Shown here: positions 19,201-25,707 of the stretch, piece after piece
Numbering within the stretch: the first letter of the stretch is position 1
Layout of the letters: each line of letters begins with the position of its first letter
Assembly (NCBI GenBank): GCA_946402335.1
Contig: CAMIWE010000006.1
Span: 1-53,132, forward strand
DNA: 53,132 nucleotides
Source: an uncultured Lachnoclostridium sp.
GTDB lineage: Bacteria; Bacillota; Clostridia; Lachnospirales; Lachnospiraceae
Direction: 5' to 3'
The notes under the pieces: model-generated
The model's input: only the letters and a program-made list of their open reading frames with translations
Told to the model about the DNA's origin: nothing
Databases searched by the model: none
Program-made: the position numbers and the translations under genes

Positions 19201-19789
19201 TACCTGTATACTTGGCTCCTTTTGCATATGTCTTTCCGTCGGAACCCTTCCACCCTGTAAAATTATAGCCTTCTCTGTAAGGGGTTGCTGTCGTAAGCGT
19301 TAAAGAAGTTCCTTTGAACTCAATCTGCGCACTCGGAGTGTTCTTTCCGCCGTTTCCATCGTATGTAACCTTATATGCCGGTTTCCAAACAGCATAAAGA
19401 ATCACATTCATCGCGAAATGTGCTGTTGCTCCAGGCGTATAAGACGCATTGGATGCGGATCCATACAAGGCCCAACCGGCAAGTTTATAACCGTCTCTTG
19501 AATATGTCGAGCCGCTCCATGTTTTAAAATTGGCGCCTTTCGTCACCGTTTCTTTTCGTTCCGATCCACTTCCGCCGTTAGGCTTGTAAGTGATCGTGAT
19601 GGTGCTTGTCGATGATTTCAGGATAACATCGTCAAGCTTGTCCGCTGCGATATATCCCTGTACCGCAGCTTCCGAATCAAATTGCTTTGATTCTTTTGCT
19701 TTCGCATTCTTCGCTGCTAAGAACATTCCGGTCATAGCAGCAGCAATCACAAGGAACAGGATTGCTCTTGAAAATGCTTTCTTTCTCAT
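10259..19789 (-). CDS. Giant secreted repeat protein with C-terminal TNT-like NAD+ glycohydrolase toxin domain
   Basis: About 3176 residues from the ATG at 19789 (MRKKAFSRAILFLVIAAAM), chosen because a GGAGGG site precedes it and a Sec signal peptide follows; the frame is open 28 codons further upstream. Residues about 37-1850 hold 23 clear InlB/Flg_new (Listeria-Bacteroides) repeats of 70-82 residues, each ending in LYAVWK-like motifs, and four more divergent units reach about 2326. A non-repeat region with two related copies of a W-x-G...W-K-x-R module follows (about 2334-2430 and 2568-2660). Residues about 2980-3176 match the TNT pattern: GTLALPDVAYRYG (Arg3014), IPTLDERAVP (Arg3039), a YYVRYTVLQEG strand, GYVAPLLGENG and terminal CGGADQY (Gln3159). 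In Mycobacterium tuberculosis TNT, equivalent Arg and Gln residues bind and cleave NAD+. About 65 extra residues lie between the second and third motifs. There is no LPXTG or S-layer anchor. Toxin activity is inferred. Confidence 0.85.
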   Translation of the reverse strand: MRKKAFSRAILFLVIAAAMTGMFLAAKNAKAKESKQFDSEAAVQGYIAADKLDDVILKSSTSTITITYKPNGGSGSERKETVTKGANFKTWSGSTYSRDGYKLAGWALYGSASNASYTPGATAHFAMNVILYAVWKPAYKVTYDGNGGKNTPSAQIEFKGTSLTLTTATPYREGYNFTGWKGSDGKTYAKGAKYTGNANITMKAIWEVITYNVKLIQNDGTGSITTLKKQYAVALKLPSPTRSKYSFGGWKTSSGTVYSPGSSYTNNAAVELTAVWNPNRYTITYDGNGGTGATGPNVPSASQTFTYGSTVTINGSCYTKSGYTFVGWAKTKNSTTIDFAAGKTGVKFEDNITLYAVWKPNEYLVVFDMNDGSNKEFTRQTKVHGTNLTLTSSKPTRANYSFQGWATSASGSVLYGSGATYTNNSAVRLYAVWKPDEYTVSFNANGGSGAPSAQKKIYGQTLTLSPTKPTRTYYTFLGWATSSTATSATYSPSGAYKVEGTATLYAVWKPNTYTITYNGNGGTGATGANVPSASQNYVYGNAVTINGSCYTKSGYTFVGWATSSSATTANYTAGQTGVKFSGNVTLYAVWKANVYTIYLDMNDGSGTNYKSLSKTHGVNMTLPTTIPTRTNYEFLGWATSSSATTATYAAGATYTGNASARLYAVWKRLRYTISYNGNGGTGATGANVPSASQDYYAGNAVTINDSCYTKTGYTFTGWSTDKNATTATYTAGQTGVKFSGNVTLYAVWKANVYTIILDMNDGSGTNYKSLSKTHGVNLTLPTTKPTRTNYEFLGWSASSSATTATYAAGATYTGNATTRLYAVWKRIRYTITYDGNGGTGATGANVPSASQDFYAGNAVTINDSCYTKTGCTFIGWSLDKNATTATYTAGQTGVKFTGNTTLYAVWKTTEYIVVFDMNDGSNQEFTRQTKVHGTSLTLTSSMPKRTNYTFEGWATSATGSVVYASGASYTNNASVRLYAVWKLVEYNVTFNANGGSGAPATQKKIHGQTLTLSATEPKRTYYTFLGWATSSTATTATYSAGGSYTSNTAVTLYAVWKPNTYSISYNGNGGTGATGPNVPSASQTYVYGTPVTINDSCYTKTGCTFVGWSTDKNATSATYTAGQTGVKFSGDVILYAVWKTNEYTIFLDMNDGSGKDYKSLKKMHGTSITLPTTIPERTYYEFLGWATSSSATTATYAAGATYTGNASTRLYAVWKRIRYTISYNGNGGTGATGANVPSASQEFLAGNAVTINDSCYTKTGCTFIGWSTNKNATTATYTAGQTGVKFDGNTTLYAVWKTNEYTIFLDMNDGSGKDYTSLKKLHGTSITLPTATPERTYYEFLGWATSSSATTATYAAGATYTGNSSARLYAVWKRIRYTITYDGNGGTGATGPNVPSASQEFYAGTTVTINDSCYTKTGRTFIGWSTNKNATSAAYTAGQSGVKFDGDITLYAVWKTNEYTIFFDMNDGSGKDYTSLKKLHGTSITLPETAPERTYYEFLGWATSSSATTATYAAGATYTGNSSARLYAVWKRIKYTIIYDGNGGTGATGPNVPSASQEFYAGTTVTINDSCYTKTGCTFIGWSTNKNATSAAYTAGQTGVGFSGNITLYAVWKPTEYLVVFDMNDGSNREFTRQNKIHGTDLTLPTSKPSRSNYTFKGWAASSNGTVKYQAGDIFKENKSIRLYAVWEPNKYTITYNLNGGIIRSGEETQEVSYGIETQLIAPDCSKDGSKLLGWTDDRRASAVKYENGKTYTFYENTELYAVWKKYTVSVTYDGKEGTTNEGSNSFIIVYSGDTITLSPAVYTKKDYAFQGWTDESYSSTAKYKAGEQIPCPLDDTTMYAVWKPIFTIKYTYGDETRKLEYCYQKEIELSNEVFAREGYDIVGWTWNKDKVTDNGVDIQSFFEEEEIFFIGKKYEFIKDLLSEGTSWLIFNAERALESIIPTYDLNNYAPVYVEKYFREIELYPIWKKQDYPITASVHLVFNDGDNTIGEKLYGSTDHSKVLHYDVLEKGGKRLLGWALRPNQKYADFLDDSVCDISQFREEGTVNLYAVWRDVETFIIRFKADDKVIFDAYPTGKSTYIRHYYLEGSRDRSDYVIDGWRIEQDPNNEMIEKTPVIYSTEEVVFLEAVWKLEFYNVSFTSNYYNLTTNSTDSFCIEYEYNNETYKKYYNIQIKSDLLNPNPNPETGEIDTPETADYYPKFPNARNIVYTGEHNYNEIYSGEYGTNSKDDDPDHMPDSLDFKAAGLGNGYVIDLHWIKALNKDYNPNSWYYGIDPDNSEISFIGWATDPDNPTKIYRPGEPIDFSDWDEEYIDLYAIWGTRETTLFDDGRPRLWSGVLGDHLCSVLYLSADQVGTGSMEAAIAGASDPDYAWKERASKSFASILYEIAESKPTPEDIEFWKETAGAVIRTGKSMALKYLDGQIREYALGKEFSKLISDYRKIKNSATPAVQYLFISAISEGYPESTEVGKQFLQELGIIRECGIIDENHSKSLRVDIIDGEIVDISAFDVYSNRVFFGYNNGDGLWLEDEDFDYESILNTLFPGAKNLFFNNYFVNNNATIKPSELNSYVWEGYVNGDYKAVLCLTDEYFKTGTIAEVKQNSGGISIDEAWKQRCHEVFSARVLQMYEQKISPFDWRGLAKGSLKLGKIIASIYLPFWGNVGASIGTEVAGIILDKFYVNINYTSLEGYIDGFKDIRLERSAGIVYGPSTIYVEYNGRGADKRDMIKVKSYTTHPDLNNPPFEHGIGKWKKLTSKEELQDTIDRIEFNSFERIIRRDQYIPIESLDGSIRVYEWVYVPDTKAELNGADIFFVSDITGIVPVGRFVGSAYTEENEFLPFAGLRYDDLNYLERVYANEDFKAYDITIDGQQIYIEWYAKQNGERKNSATLDLSEVLFEQSQYYRSVEEYNEEIDAIYSDTTKTNQQKVEAAKQCVEKLNRSDLGTEAKRNSKDVPSDARAVANPDYSDWSKGKYAPFEIRYPDANSGCPMGLDIHKEIMPLGRGEGTLALPDVAYRYGNNYNGYNYTSKTENGKIPTLDERAVPKVYIPEKDQLMHFDTDRYFDVIDAIRLYESNPDGALKELNRIIDEMNQERGTQLVKATASDVSCYYVRYTVLQEGDFATVRNALGCDEEFTIYGVHGYVAPLLGENGEVICCGGADQYNTALSQNSLHKIGVIY
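14250..19600 (-). repeat. InlB/Flg_new repeat-coding region with a 474-base two-unit period and a seven-unit superblock
   Basis: Twenty-three consecutive protein repeat units are encoded here. Units 4 to 21 fall into four types: A (NGNGGTGATG, about 82 residues), B (LDMNDGSG, about 76), C (FDMNDGSN with FTRQ) and D (FNANGGSGAP). The order is A C D A B A B, then again A C D A B A B, then A B A C. An A-B pair spans 158 codons, which gives a 474-base DNA period, visible for example between 15094, 15568 and 16042. Confidence 0.85.
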
Positions 19790-19921
19790 TTTTTCCCTCC
19801 AGTGTGAATAATCTATAACTATCTCCCATTGGGAGTAGTTTTCGGAAAATGTGGAATTTATGAAAAAGAGCAAAAAAAATACACCACCGTGGGAAATCCA
19901 ATCGGTGATGCAAACGACAAG

Positions 19922-19951
19922 ATTATAGCAAAATGACAGATAATCCGTAAA
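19922..19951 (-). promoter_or_regulatory. Extended -10 promoter of the toxin gene
   Basis: On the minus strand TGCTATAAT (extended -10; hexamer 19927-19922) lies 18 bases after TTTACG (19951-19946). The predicted leader is about 130 bases. It sits in a 411-base AT-rich intergenic region (19790-20200) between the divergent toxin and lipoprotein genes; I see no other gene there. Confidence 0.55.
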
Positions 19952-20058
19952 ACCCCATAGCGCTCTTCTCCATTTTCCCCACGAAATATAATATACGAAA
20001 TTGTACCCAGAATGTCAATAATTGAAACCGTTTTTTCTTAAAATTTTTACCCGCAATC

Positions 20059-20088
20059 TTGACATTCCACGCGTCAATTTTCTTTATT
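20059..20088 (+). promoter_or_regulatory. Candidate promoter of the cysteine-repeat lipoprotein gene
   Basis: A perfect TTGACA (20059-20064) is followed after 18 bases by TTTATT (20083-20088), a poor -10 box. It is about 110 bases upstream of the lipoprotein start. The -35 element is convincing, the -10 less so. Confidence 0.35.
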
Positions 20089-20200
20089 TTTTCTCAATAT
20101 ATCCCCTATCCGGCTGCTGCCCTGTTCCCCCTCGGCTTGCGGAGTGGCTTTCCGCTATGCTATTCTTGACCCAAGAAAAGCAATAAGGAGGTAACAATCC

Positions 20201-21301
20201 ATGAAAAGACGCAGCTTTCTGATACTAGTGCTGTGTACGGCGATGGTATTTGCATTTGCCGGATGCGGAAAGAAAGAGTCCGGCAAGGAAGGCAATTCGA
20301 GTGAGCCGGCGCAGAACGGCCAGCCGACCGAAGCACAGCCGTCCAATCCCGGCACGCAGGACGCACCCGGCCAGACGCCTTCGGTTGAATATGATTATAC
20401 CGTCCGCGTGAGCATCAACCCGGAGTTTCTGCTATATATGAAAGGATTTGAGGTTGTTGCCTACGAAGCGGTCAATGCGGACGCAAAAAGCATTGAGGAT
20501 CGATGTGCCATCGTCGGGCGCGGGCTTGACGGTGCACTGGATGACATTGTGCGGTTTTCCTATCAGGACGGATTTCTGAAAGACGGCGGAGACGTTAAGG
20601 TGACGGTTGTCGAGACCAGGCGCTCCGAGTCCGAAGTTAAGGAAGTCTTGAAACGCGCGGAGGAAACTGTTCAGAATACCGCGAAGAGCTGCGACATCAC
20701 CGTCTCGGAGCAGGTGACTGTGGCCAATGATATCATTTACGCCCCGGAACCGGAACCCGGCAATGATCCCGGCGATCCGAACGCTCCCGGTCCTGAGCCC
20801 AATGACCCGAATGACCCGAATCAGCCCGGTCCCGACCCGAATGAACCCGGACAGGATCCAAATGAACCCGGTCAGGATCCTAACGAGCCCGGACAGGATC
20901 CGAATGACCCCAATCAGCCCAACCCCGATCCCAACGATCCGAACCAGCACATCGGCGAGCGCGATCCGAACGAGGTCGAGCCCGGCCAGAACGAACCACG
21001 GAAAGAGGAAGGCTGTTCGGTTTGCCAGGGCACCGGAAAATGTGAACGATGCGACGCTACCGGCGTTGTGGAATGTATGACCTGTCACGGAAGCGGCAAA
21101 GTTCTGAAGCTTTGCTGGAAATGCAAAGGCACTGCCAAAGACGAGAACGGAAATCCCTGCGCGGAATGTGATGGAACCGGTAACCATGGTGAAGACACCT
21201 GTCAGGAATGTAACGGCAAAGGACAGGCTCAATGCGAACAGTGCTTCGGCAGCAAGAAGTGTCCTGCCTGCGGCGGCACCGGAAAGAAACCGGATGACTG
21301 A
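20201..21301 (+). CDS. Lipoprotein with Asn/Asp/Pro repeat linker and DnaJ-type CxxCxGxG zinc-finger repeats
   Basis: A 366-residue protein. The N terminus is a lipoprotein signal (MKRRSFLILVLCTAMVFAFAGC, given in parts: basic n-region, hydrophobic core, lipobox FAGC with Cys at about residue 22). A charged linker and a folded domain (about 65-185) precede a low-complexity PNDPNDPNQPGPD/PNEPGQD stretch (about 190-255). The C-terminal 95 residues hold eight CxxC motifs (CSVC, CERC, CMTC, CWKC, CAEC, CQEC, CEQC, CPAC), most followed by xGxG as in the DnaJ cysteine-rich domain. Each DnaJ domain uses four such motifs for two zinc ions, so this equals about two domains. Such a domain outside the membrane is unusual. 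The start has a strong AAGGAGGT site. Function unknown; substrate or peptide binding at the cell surface is possible. Confidence 0.85.
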   Translation: MKRRSFLILVLCTAMVFAFAGCGKKESGKEGNSSEPAQNGQPTEAQPSNPGTQDAPGQTPSVEYDYTVRVSINPEFLLYMKGFEVVAYEAVNADAKSIEDRCAIVGRGLDGALDDIVRFSYQDGFLKDGGDVKVTVVETRRSESEVKEVLKRAEETVQNTAKSCDITVSEQVTVANDIIYAPEPEPGNDPGDPNAPGPEPNDPNDPNQPGPDPNEPGQDPNEPGQDPNEPGQDPNDPNQPNPDPNDPNQHIGERDPNEVEPGQNEPRKEEGCSVCQGTGKCERCDATGVVECMTCHGSGKVLKLCWKCKGTAKDENGNPCAECDGTGNHGEDTCQECNGKGQAQCEQCFGSKKCPACGGTGKKPDD

Positions 21302-21381
21302 TTACAGCACATCACACATAATTCAATAAAAACCGGTTTATACCGGATGTCATACTTATCTCCTCTCTTTCGAAGAAAAGG

Positions 21382-21433
21382 CCGCCGGATTGCAGTTTAG
21401 CTGCGACCCGGCGGTCTTACTTTGTTCTTTTAT
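21382..21433. terminator. Bidirectional terminator with a duplicated T-rich tail
   Basis: A 14-base imperfect stem (21382-21395 with 21401-21414, CCGCCGG pairing with CCGGCGG) has T-rich sequence on both sides, so it can end the lipoprotein transcript and the converging cysteine desulfurase transcript. The T-rich tail on the plus strand is present twice: 21413-21433 and 21440-21460 are identical, with a 27-base period. Confidence 0.75.
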
Positions 21434-21514
21434 TGGGGTGGTCTTACTTTGTTCTTTTATCACGGACTGAAGGCCCGACTCACCATATCCTATCAACAAC
21501 CCTGCGGACTTCCT

Positions 21515-22714
21515 TTACCGGTTATTCCGCAGTTTCCGGACTGTCTCCTTTAAAACCTCCACCACATAATCCGCTTCCTCTTTCGTGTTGTCCGCCGATA
21601 AGGAGAAACGGACGGTTCCCGAAAGGTAAGGTTCCTCCACACCGATTGCCTGAAGCACTTCAGAAGGCTTATTCTCGGCCGAGGAGCATGCCGAACCGCC
21701 CGATGCGGCGATTCCTGCGAGATCTAAAAATACAAGTACCGAGCTCGCTTCTACACCTTTAAAGCTCACGCTGAGGCTTCCCGGAAGGCGTCCGCCATAT
21801 ATGCTATAAGAATCGGTTTTACTGCCCCCGGCACCTTTATCTGCTTCGTTCCATCCGTTCACGACCGTGTCGGGAATCTCATGCAATATACGCTCCTGCA
21901 TATAGTCGCGTACTTCCATGATTTTGCGGTGATTGGACGCAAGAGCCTCCGAAAGCGCTTCCGCCATGGCGACGATACCGGGCACATTTTCCGTACCGGA
22001 ACGCATGCGCTTCTCCTGCGGACCGCCGTGCAGCAGGGACTCTAACTTTGTTCCGTCCTTCACATAAAGGAATCCGACTCCTTTCGGGGCGCCGAATTTG
22101 TGTCCGCTTGCGGAAAGCATTGTTACGGGTGACTTTTTCAGATCGATCGGCAACGTTCCGACCGCCTGCACCGCGTCTGTGTGAAAGGCGACGCCCCGGT
22201 CCTTGGCGACCGTTGCAAGCTCGTCAATCGGCTCAATCGTTCCGATCTCATTGTTGGCCGTCTGTATTGTGATTAACGCCGTATCGGGGCGTATATGCGT
22301 TCTCAGGGCATCTGCAGAGATGATTCCGTACCGGTCCGGTGTAAGAACCGTCAGTTCGTAACCGAAGCGCTTCATGAATTCGCAGGTCCGAAGCACCGCC
22401 GGATGCTCAATCGCCGAGGTAATGATATGCTTTCCTTTGTCCGGATTGCCGAGAAGATACCCTTTGATTGCCCAGTTGTCCGCCTCGGTTCCGCCCGCGG
22501 TGTACAGGATTTCGTTCGTATTACAGCCGAGCAGCCCCGCAATCTTCGCCCGGGCTTCCTGGATTGCCTTCTTGGCGGCAAGTCCCGGCCCGTGAAGGCT
22601 TGAGGGGTTTCCGAACTGTTCCTTAAGATACGGCAGCATGGCCGAAAGAGCCCGTTCGCGCACTTCGCCCGTAGCCGCATGGTCCATGTATACCGTTTTT
22701 CTTTCCTTGTCCAT
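21515..22714 (-). CDS. Cysteine desulfurase (NifS/IscS family)
   Basis: A 399-residue PLP enzyme. The start at 22714 (MDKERKTVYMDHAATG) is preferred over an open extension because the conserved N terminus begins there and an AAAGGAAT site precedes it. Family landmarks: YMDHAATG, FGNPSSLHGPG, GGTEADNWAIKG, HTDAVQAVG, SASGHKFGAPKGVGFLY with the PLP-binding Lys, and the catalytic loop ASGGSACSSAE with the active-site Cys. It releases sulfur from cysteine as a persulfide for Fe-S clusters or tRNA thiolation. In Clostridia such genes often precede thiI; no thiI follows here. The next gene on the 5' side is an esterase 114 bases away, probably a separate unit; which sulfur pathway it feeds cannot be told. 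Confidence 0.9.
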   Translation of the reverse strand: MDKERKTVYMDHAATGEVRERALSAMLPYLKEQFGNPSSLHGPGLAAKKAIQEARAKIAGLLGCNTNEILYTAGGTEADNWAIKGYLLGNPDKGKHIITSAIEHPAVLRTCEFMKRFGYELTVLTPDRYGIISADALRTHIRPDTALITIQTANNEIGTIEPIDELATVAKDRGVAFHTDAVQAVGTLPIDLKKSPVTMLSASGHKFGAPKGVGFLYVKDGTKLESLLHGGPQEKRMRSGTENVPGIVAMAEALSEALASNHRKIMEVRDYMQERILHEIPDTVVNGWNEADKGAGGSKTDSYSIYGGRLPGSLSVSFKGVEASSVLVFLDLAGIAASGGSACSSAENKPSEVLQAIGVEEPYLSGTVRFSLSADNTKEEADYVVEVLKETVRKLRNNR

Positions 22715-22828
22715 CTTGCGATTCCTTTTACGTAATTCTTTGCTTAGCAGTCTTTTTGCAGCTTCCGTCCGCAAAAATGTCCCTGCTTGGCGCATGGCTG
22801 CATATTCCTTCAAAAAGGATTGGATTCG

Positions 22829-23728
22829 CTACCTCGCGCTTCCCCGTTCCTTAAGCACATCCGCGATCCAGCCGGTCATTCCCTTCGGCAGGCGCTCGTC
22901 CATCGGCGTGCCGTCTGCGAACATGAGGTTCGACTGCATCGCATTCATCAGGCAGTGCTGCCCCATCTCGATTCCGACGTTGATGGACGAAATCCCGTGG
23001 TCGCCGTTATAAACCCATTCCGGATTAAACAGGAAGCAATGCTTCATTGCCTGAAGCCTCGGCATGCGCGGTACGACATCCCGGTCAAAATGATTGAATT
23101 CGTCGCGTTTGCCCTCGGCATAGAAAAGCCAAATCCCATTCGCATCGAAGGCATCCAGCCGCTCGTCGGCCGAAATGTCAACGGTGCCGACCGGAATCAA
23201 TACGTCGTATGCCTCGGGATGTGCGTCCGCAATACGGAACACGAATCTTGCGCCGGCCGAATTGCCGAACAGGAACCGAAGTCCCGCATCCGCTCCATGC
23301 TCCTGAAGCACATACGTAATCAGCTCATGTGTCGGCTCAATATACTCCTTTGCCCAGGTGCCCTGCGTTCTGCCTTCTTCGTCGCGGTACTCGTTGGCGA
23401 TCGGAATCAGAATATAAGCGCCGCCCATAGTCTTCTGATAGGCGTCCGTTGCGTACAGTTCCGCACCCGTATAGTTGATGCAGATGTCGCCCTCAAGCGC
23501 GTTGCTCTTTCCGTGGAAGAATATGAGGACCGGATACGTCTCCCCTTTCGGAAATCCGTATTCGGTAGGGTCAAAGAAGTAATACTTCATCTTCGTCCCA
23601 TCGCTCGCGGTATAATACTCTGTGGCAAATCTGTCAAAGTACTTTCCGACCTCATAGGACGGAGCATACGAGATAAAACTGCCTTCCGGCATCTGATCCG
23701 CCCATGGCGGCGTAGGTCTCTCAGCCAT
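22829..23728 (-). CDS. Alpha/beta-hydrolase, esterase-like
   Basis: A 299-residue protein without signal peptide. It shows an alpha/beta-hydrolase core: YPVLIFFHGKSNALEG (strand and oxyanion region), FLFGNSAGARFVFRIAD with the nucleophile motif G-N-S-A-G, then a VLIPVGTVDI strand, and a late GDHGISSINVG His that may be the catalytic base. The arrangement recalls poly-hydroxybutyrate depolymerase or feruloyl-esterase-like enzymes; the substrate is unknown. It is the third gene of an operon (membrane protein, beta-lactamase-family hydrolase, this gene), starting 19 bases after its neighbour, so the two hydrolases may process the same compound (inference). Confidence 0.75.
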   Translation of the reverse strand: MAERPTPPWADQMPEGSFISYAPSYEVGKYFDRFATEYYTASDGTKMKYYFFDPTEYGFPKGETYPVLIFFHGKSNALEGDICINYTGAELYATDAYQKTMGGAYILIPIANEYRDEEGRTQGTWAKEYIEPTHELITYVLQEHGADAGLRFLFGNSAGARFVFRIADAHPEAYDVLIPVGTVDISADERLDAFDANGIWLFYAEGKRDEFNHFDRDVVPRMPRLQAMKHCFLFNPEWVYNGDHGISSINVGIEMGQHCLMNAMQSNLMFADGTPMDERLPKGMTGWIADVLKERGSAR

Positions 23729-23747
23729 TCTTTCATCCTCGCTTTCT

Positions 23748-24917
23748 TTACAGCATGATTCCGTTCACTACCGCGCGTACCCGGTGATGATGGTACAGTT
23801 CTTCGTTCGGCCGCATGTTGTGCATATAGGCAACCGCAAACTTGTCAACCGGGTCCGCTTCCACCCAGATACCCGTACCGCCGGTCCATCCGAAATCACC
23901 GAGATGACCGTTGTGGCCGTATTTCTGCGTCATCAGCGTGCGGAACCCGAGTCCGTAGCCGTAGCCTGCCAGATAATCATTTTCAAAATCCTTAAGCTGC
24001 ACCGGTCCGAGCTGGTTCTCGTGAAGCATCGCTACCGTGCCGCTGCCGAGGAACTTCTTACCCTTATAGGTTCCGCCGTTTGCGAGCATTTGCATGAATA
24101 CGGCAAAGTCATGCGCACTCGTCAGAAGGTTCGGCCGGGCGCCTGCCGGAACACTGTCCGGATCAAGCATTGAGAAGTTCGGTGTTGCTTCGAACTGCCC
24201 CGGTCCCTTTTTCGCATAGTTCGTTACGATACGGTCCTTGTTCCACTCTCTTGCAAAGGTATCCGTATCGGCCAGTTCCAGCGGGTCGATCAGGCGGTCC
24301 TTGAATACCTCCCGAAGAGGCTTTCCTTCAAAGGTCTCCACCAGAACGCCGGTAATCTCGGAGCCGAAGCCGTACTGCCAGTGAGAACCCGGCTCAAACA
24401 TCACGGGAACATCGGCCATCACGCGTACTTCCTCGGCAATCGTACTCGGACCCTTCTTAAGAAGCTCTGCCATCTGCCTGCTCATTGCCCCGAGCGTCGG
24501 CGTATCGGGATCGACGGCCGGCACCATGCAGTACGGAAGGCCGCACATCATCGCAACCGCGTCACGGATCGTGATTGGCCGCTCAAGCGGCGCCGTAGTC
24601 ACTTCCCCGTTCGGAAGCGTCACATACTTCTTCGTATTCTTCCATTCCGGCAGATACTCCGAAAGCGGATCGCTGAACAGGAACTTACCCTCCTCATAAA
24701 TCATCCCGAGAATCGCATAGGTAAACAGCTTCGTTGTGGACGCCTGACTGAACATGCTGTGGATATCTACTTTCTTACCGGATTCGATATCCGCGTAGCC
24801 CGCCTCCTTGTGATAGATCAGCTCGTCCCCCTGCATGATCGCAACCGCGCATCCCGGGTTCGTTCCCTGCTCGACGAACGTCTGAAGCAGCTTATCCAGT
24901 TTTGTAAAATCCCTCAT
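23748..24917 (-). CDS. Beta-lactamase family (class C-like) serine hydrolase
   Basis: A 389-residue protein of the beta-lactamase/EstB family (PF00144 type). The nucleophile motif S-x-x-K is SQASTTKLFTY (S-T-T-K at about residues 59-62), the tyrosine region is HWQYGFGSEITG, and the third element near the C terminus is HNGHLGDFGWTGG. There is no signal peptide, so it acts in the cytoplasm, and is more likely an esterase or amidase than an antibiotic-resistance enzyme. The ATG has a GGAGGT site. It lies 18 bases after the membrane protein gene and 19 bases before the alpha/beta-hydrolase gene, all in one operon. Confidence 0.85.
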   Translation of the reverse strand: MRDFTKLDKLLQTFVEQGTNPGCAVAIMQGDELIYHKEAGYADIESGKKVDIHSMFSQASTTKLFTYAILGMIYEEGKFLFSDPLSEYLPEWKNTKKYVTLPNGEVTTAPLERPITIRDAVAMMCGLPYCMVPAVDPDTPTLGAMSRQMAELLKKGPSTIAEEVRVMADVPVMFEPGSHWQYGFGSEITGVLVETFEGKPLREVFKDRLIDPLELADTDTFAREWNKDRIVTNYAKKGPGQFEATPNFSMLDPDSVPAGARPNLLTSAHDFAVFMQMLANGGTYKGKKFLGSGTVAMLHENQLGPVQLKDFENDYLAGYGYGLGFRTLMTQKYGHNGHLGDFGWTGGTGIWVEADPVDKFAVAYMHNMRPNEELYHHHRVRAVVNGIML

Positions 24918-24935
24918 AACAATACCTCCGCTCTT

Positions 24936-25583
24936 TTATCCCTTCGTTGCCTTTACGGCAAGCACGACAATCGAAAAAATACAGGTTACCAGGTTGATGG
25001 CCGCACCCCAGTATTTTCCGAGGACAAAGCACATCATCGTCAGCAGTCCGCAAATGATCACGAGCGCGCTGAGGATTCCCGTCACAAGCCGTTCGACGGA
25101 CTCATTCCGCTTCCCTTTATTCGCGACGATCAGACTGAGGATCAAAAAGACCACCAGAAAGAAATAGACGAGTAACCACCTGTCGGTTTCCTTCAAAACT
25201 CTTTCGTCTGGGATGCCGATTATAGCATCTGGGAAGGACCAAAACAAAACGAAATTGATTACAACTTCACCCAGTCCGACCAAGGAAAATGTCATGAACC
25301 CCTCAAACGAATCGTCTTTCACCGCTTTAACGCACTGCCGGATAATCACAGCTGCCTCAACGATGAGTATGACGATTGCCACAATCAGGACGACGATAAA
25401 GACCTTGCCAAGCGGACGTGAGATGTAATATTCCAGCCGTCCCAGCCCCTCATCGGGAATCGGTTCCTTAAGACTGCTAATCTCCCTCGGAATGCCTTGT
25501 GCGAAAAGGATGATTCCTACCAGTTCCGTAAGCACAAGAGCGATAACGCTAAATATCGAAACGGCCTTACAGTATTTCTTCAT
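24936..25583 (-). CDS. Membrane protein of unknown function
   Basis: A 215-residue hydrophobic protein with about five to six membrane segments (residues 8-30, 55-80, 93-115, 135-152, 170-187, 190-210). I do not recognise a family. It opens the three-gene operon with two cytoplasmic hydrolases, so transport or sensing of their substrate is possible, but nothing in the sequence shows it. The ATG has an AAAGGAG site. The leader from the promoter at 25708-25736 is about 120 bases. Confidence 0.75.
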   Translation of the reverse strand: MKKYCKAVSIFSVIALVLTELVGIILFAQGIPREISSLKEPIPDEGLGRLEYYISRPLGKVFIVVLIVAIVILIVEAAVIIRQCVKAVKDDSFEGFMTFSLVGLGEVVINFVLFWSFPDAIIGIPDERVLKETDRWLLVYFFLVVFLILSLIVANKGKRNESVERLVTGILSALVIICGLLTMMCFVLGKYWGAAINLVTCIFSIVVLAVKATKG

Positions 25584-25707
25584 GATTTTCTCCTTTTACA
25601 TTTTTACGCATTGTCGCGGCCGCACAGTCATCCTCACCGCTGAAACCAAAATCGAATAACAGAACGTGCAAAATCCTCTCAGATTTTTCAAGAAGTACAT
25701 TTGAGTT

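Noticed and set aside
10259-19789. LPXTG sortase or S-layer anchor in the giant protein
   Set aside because: The C terminus is the TNT-like domain and no LPXTG, GW or SLH motif was seen near either end; attachment, if any, is unexplained.
20432-21232. A 266-codon minus-strand frame opposite the cysteine-repeat lipoprotein
   Set aside because: Antisense to a gene with lipobox, good ribosome-binding site and clear domain pattern; arises from the biased codons of the Asn/Asp/Pro repeats.
23748-24917. Antibiotic-resistance beta-lactamase
   Set aside because: No signal peptide, and the neighbours are hydrolase and membrane protein genes; the family is dominated by esterases and peptidases.
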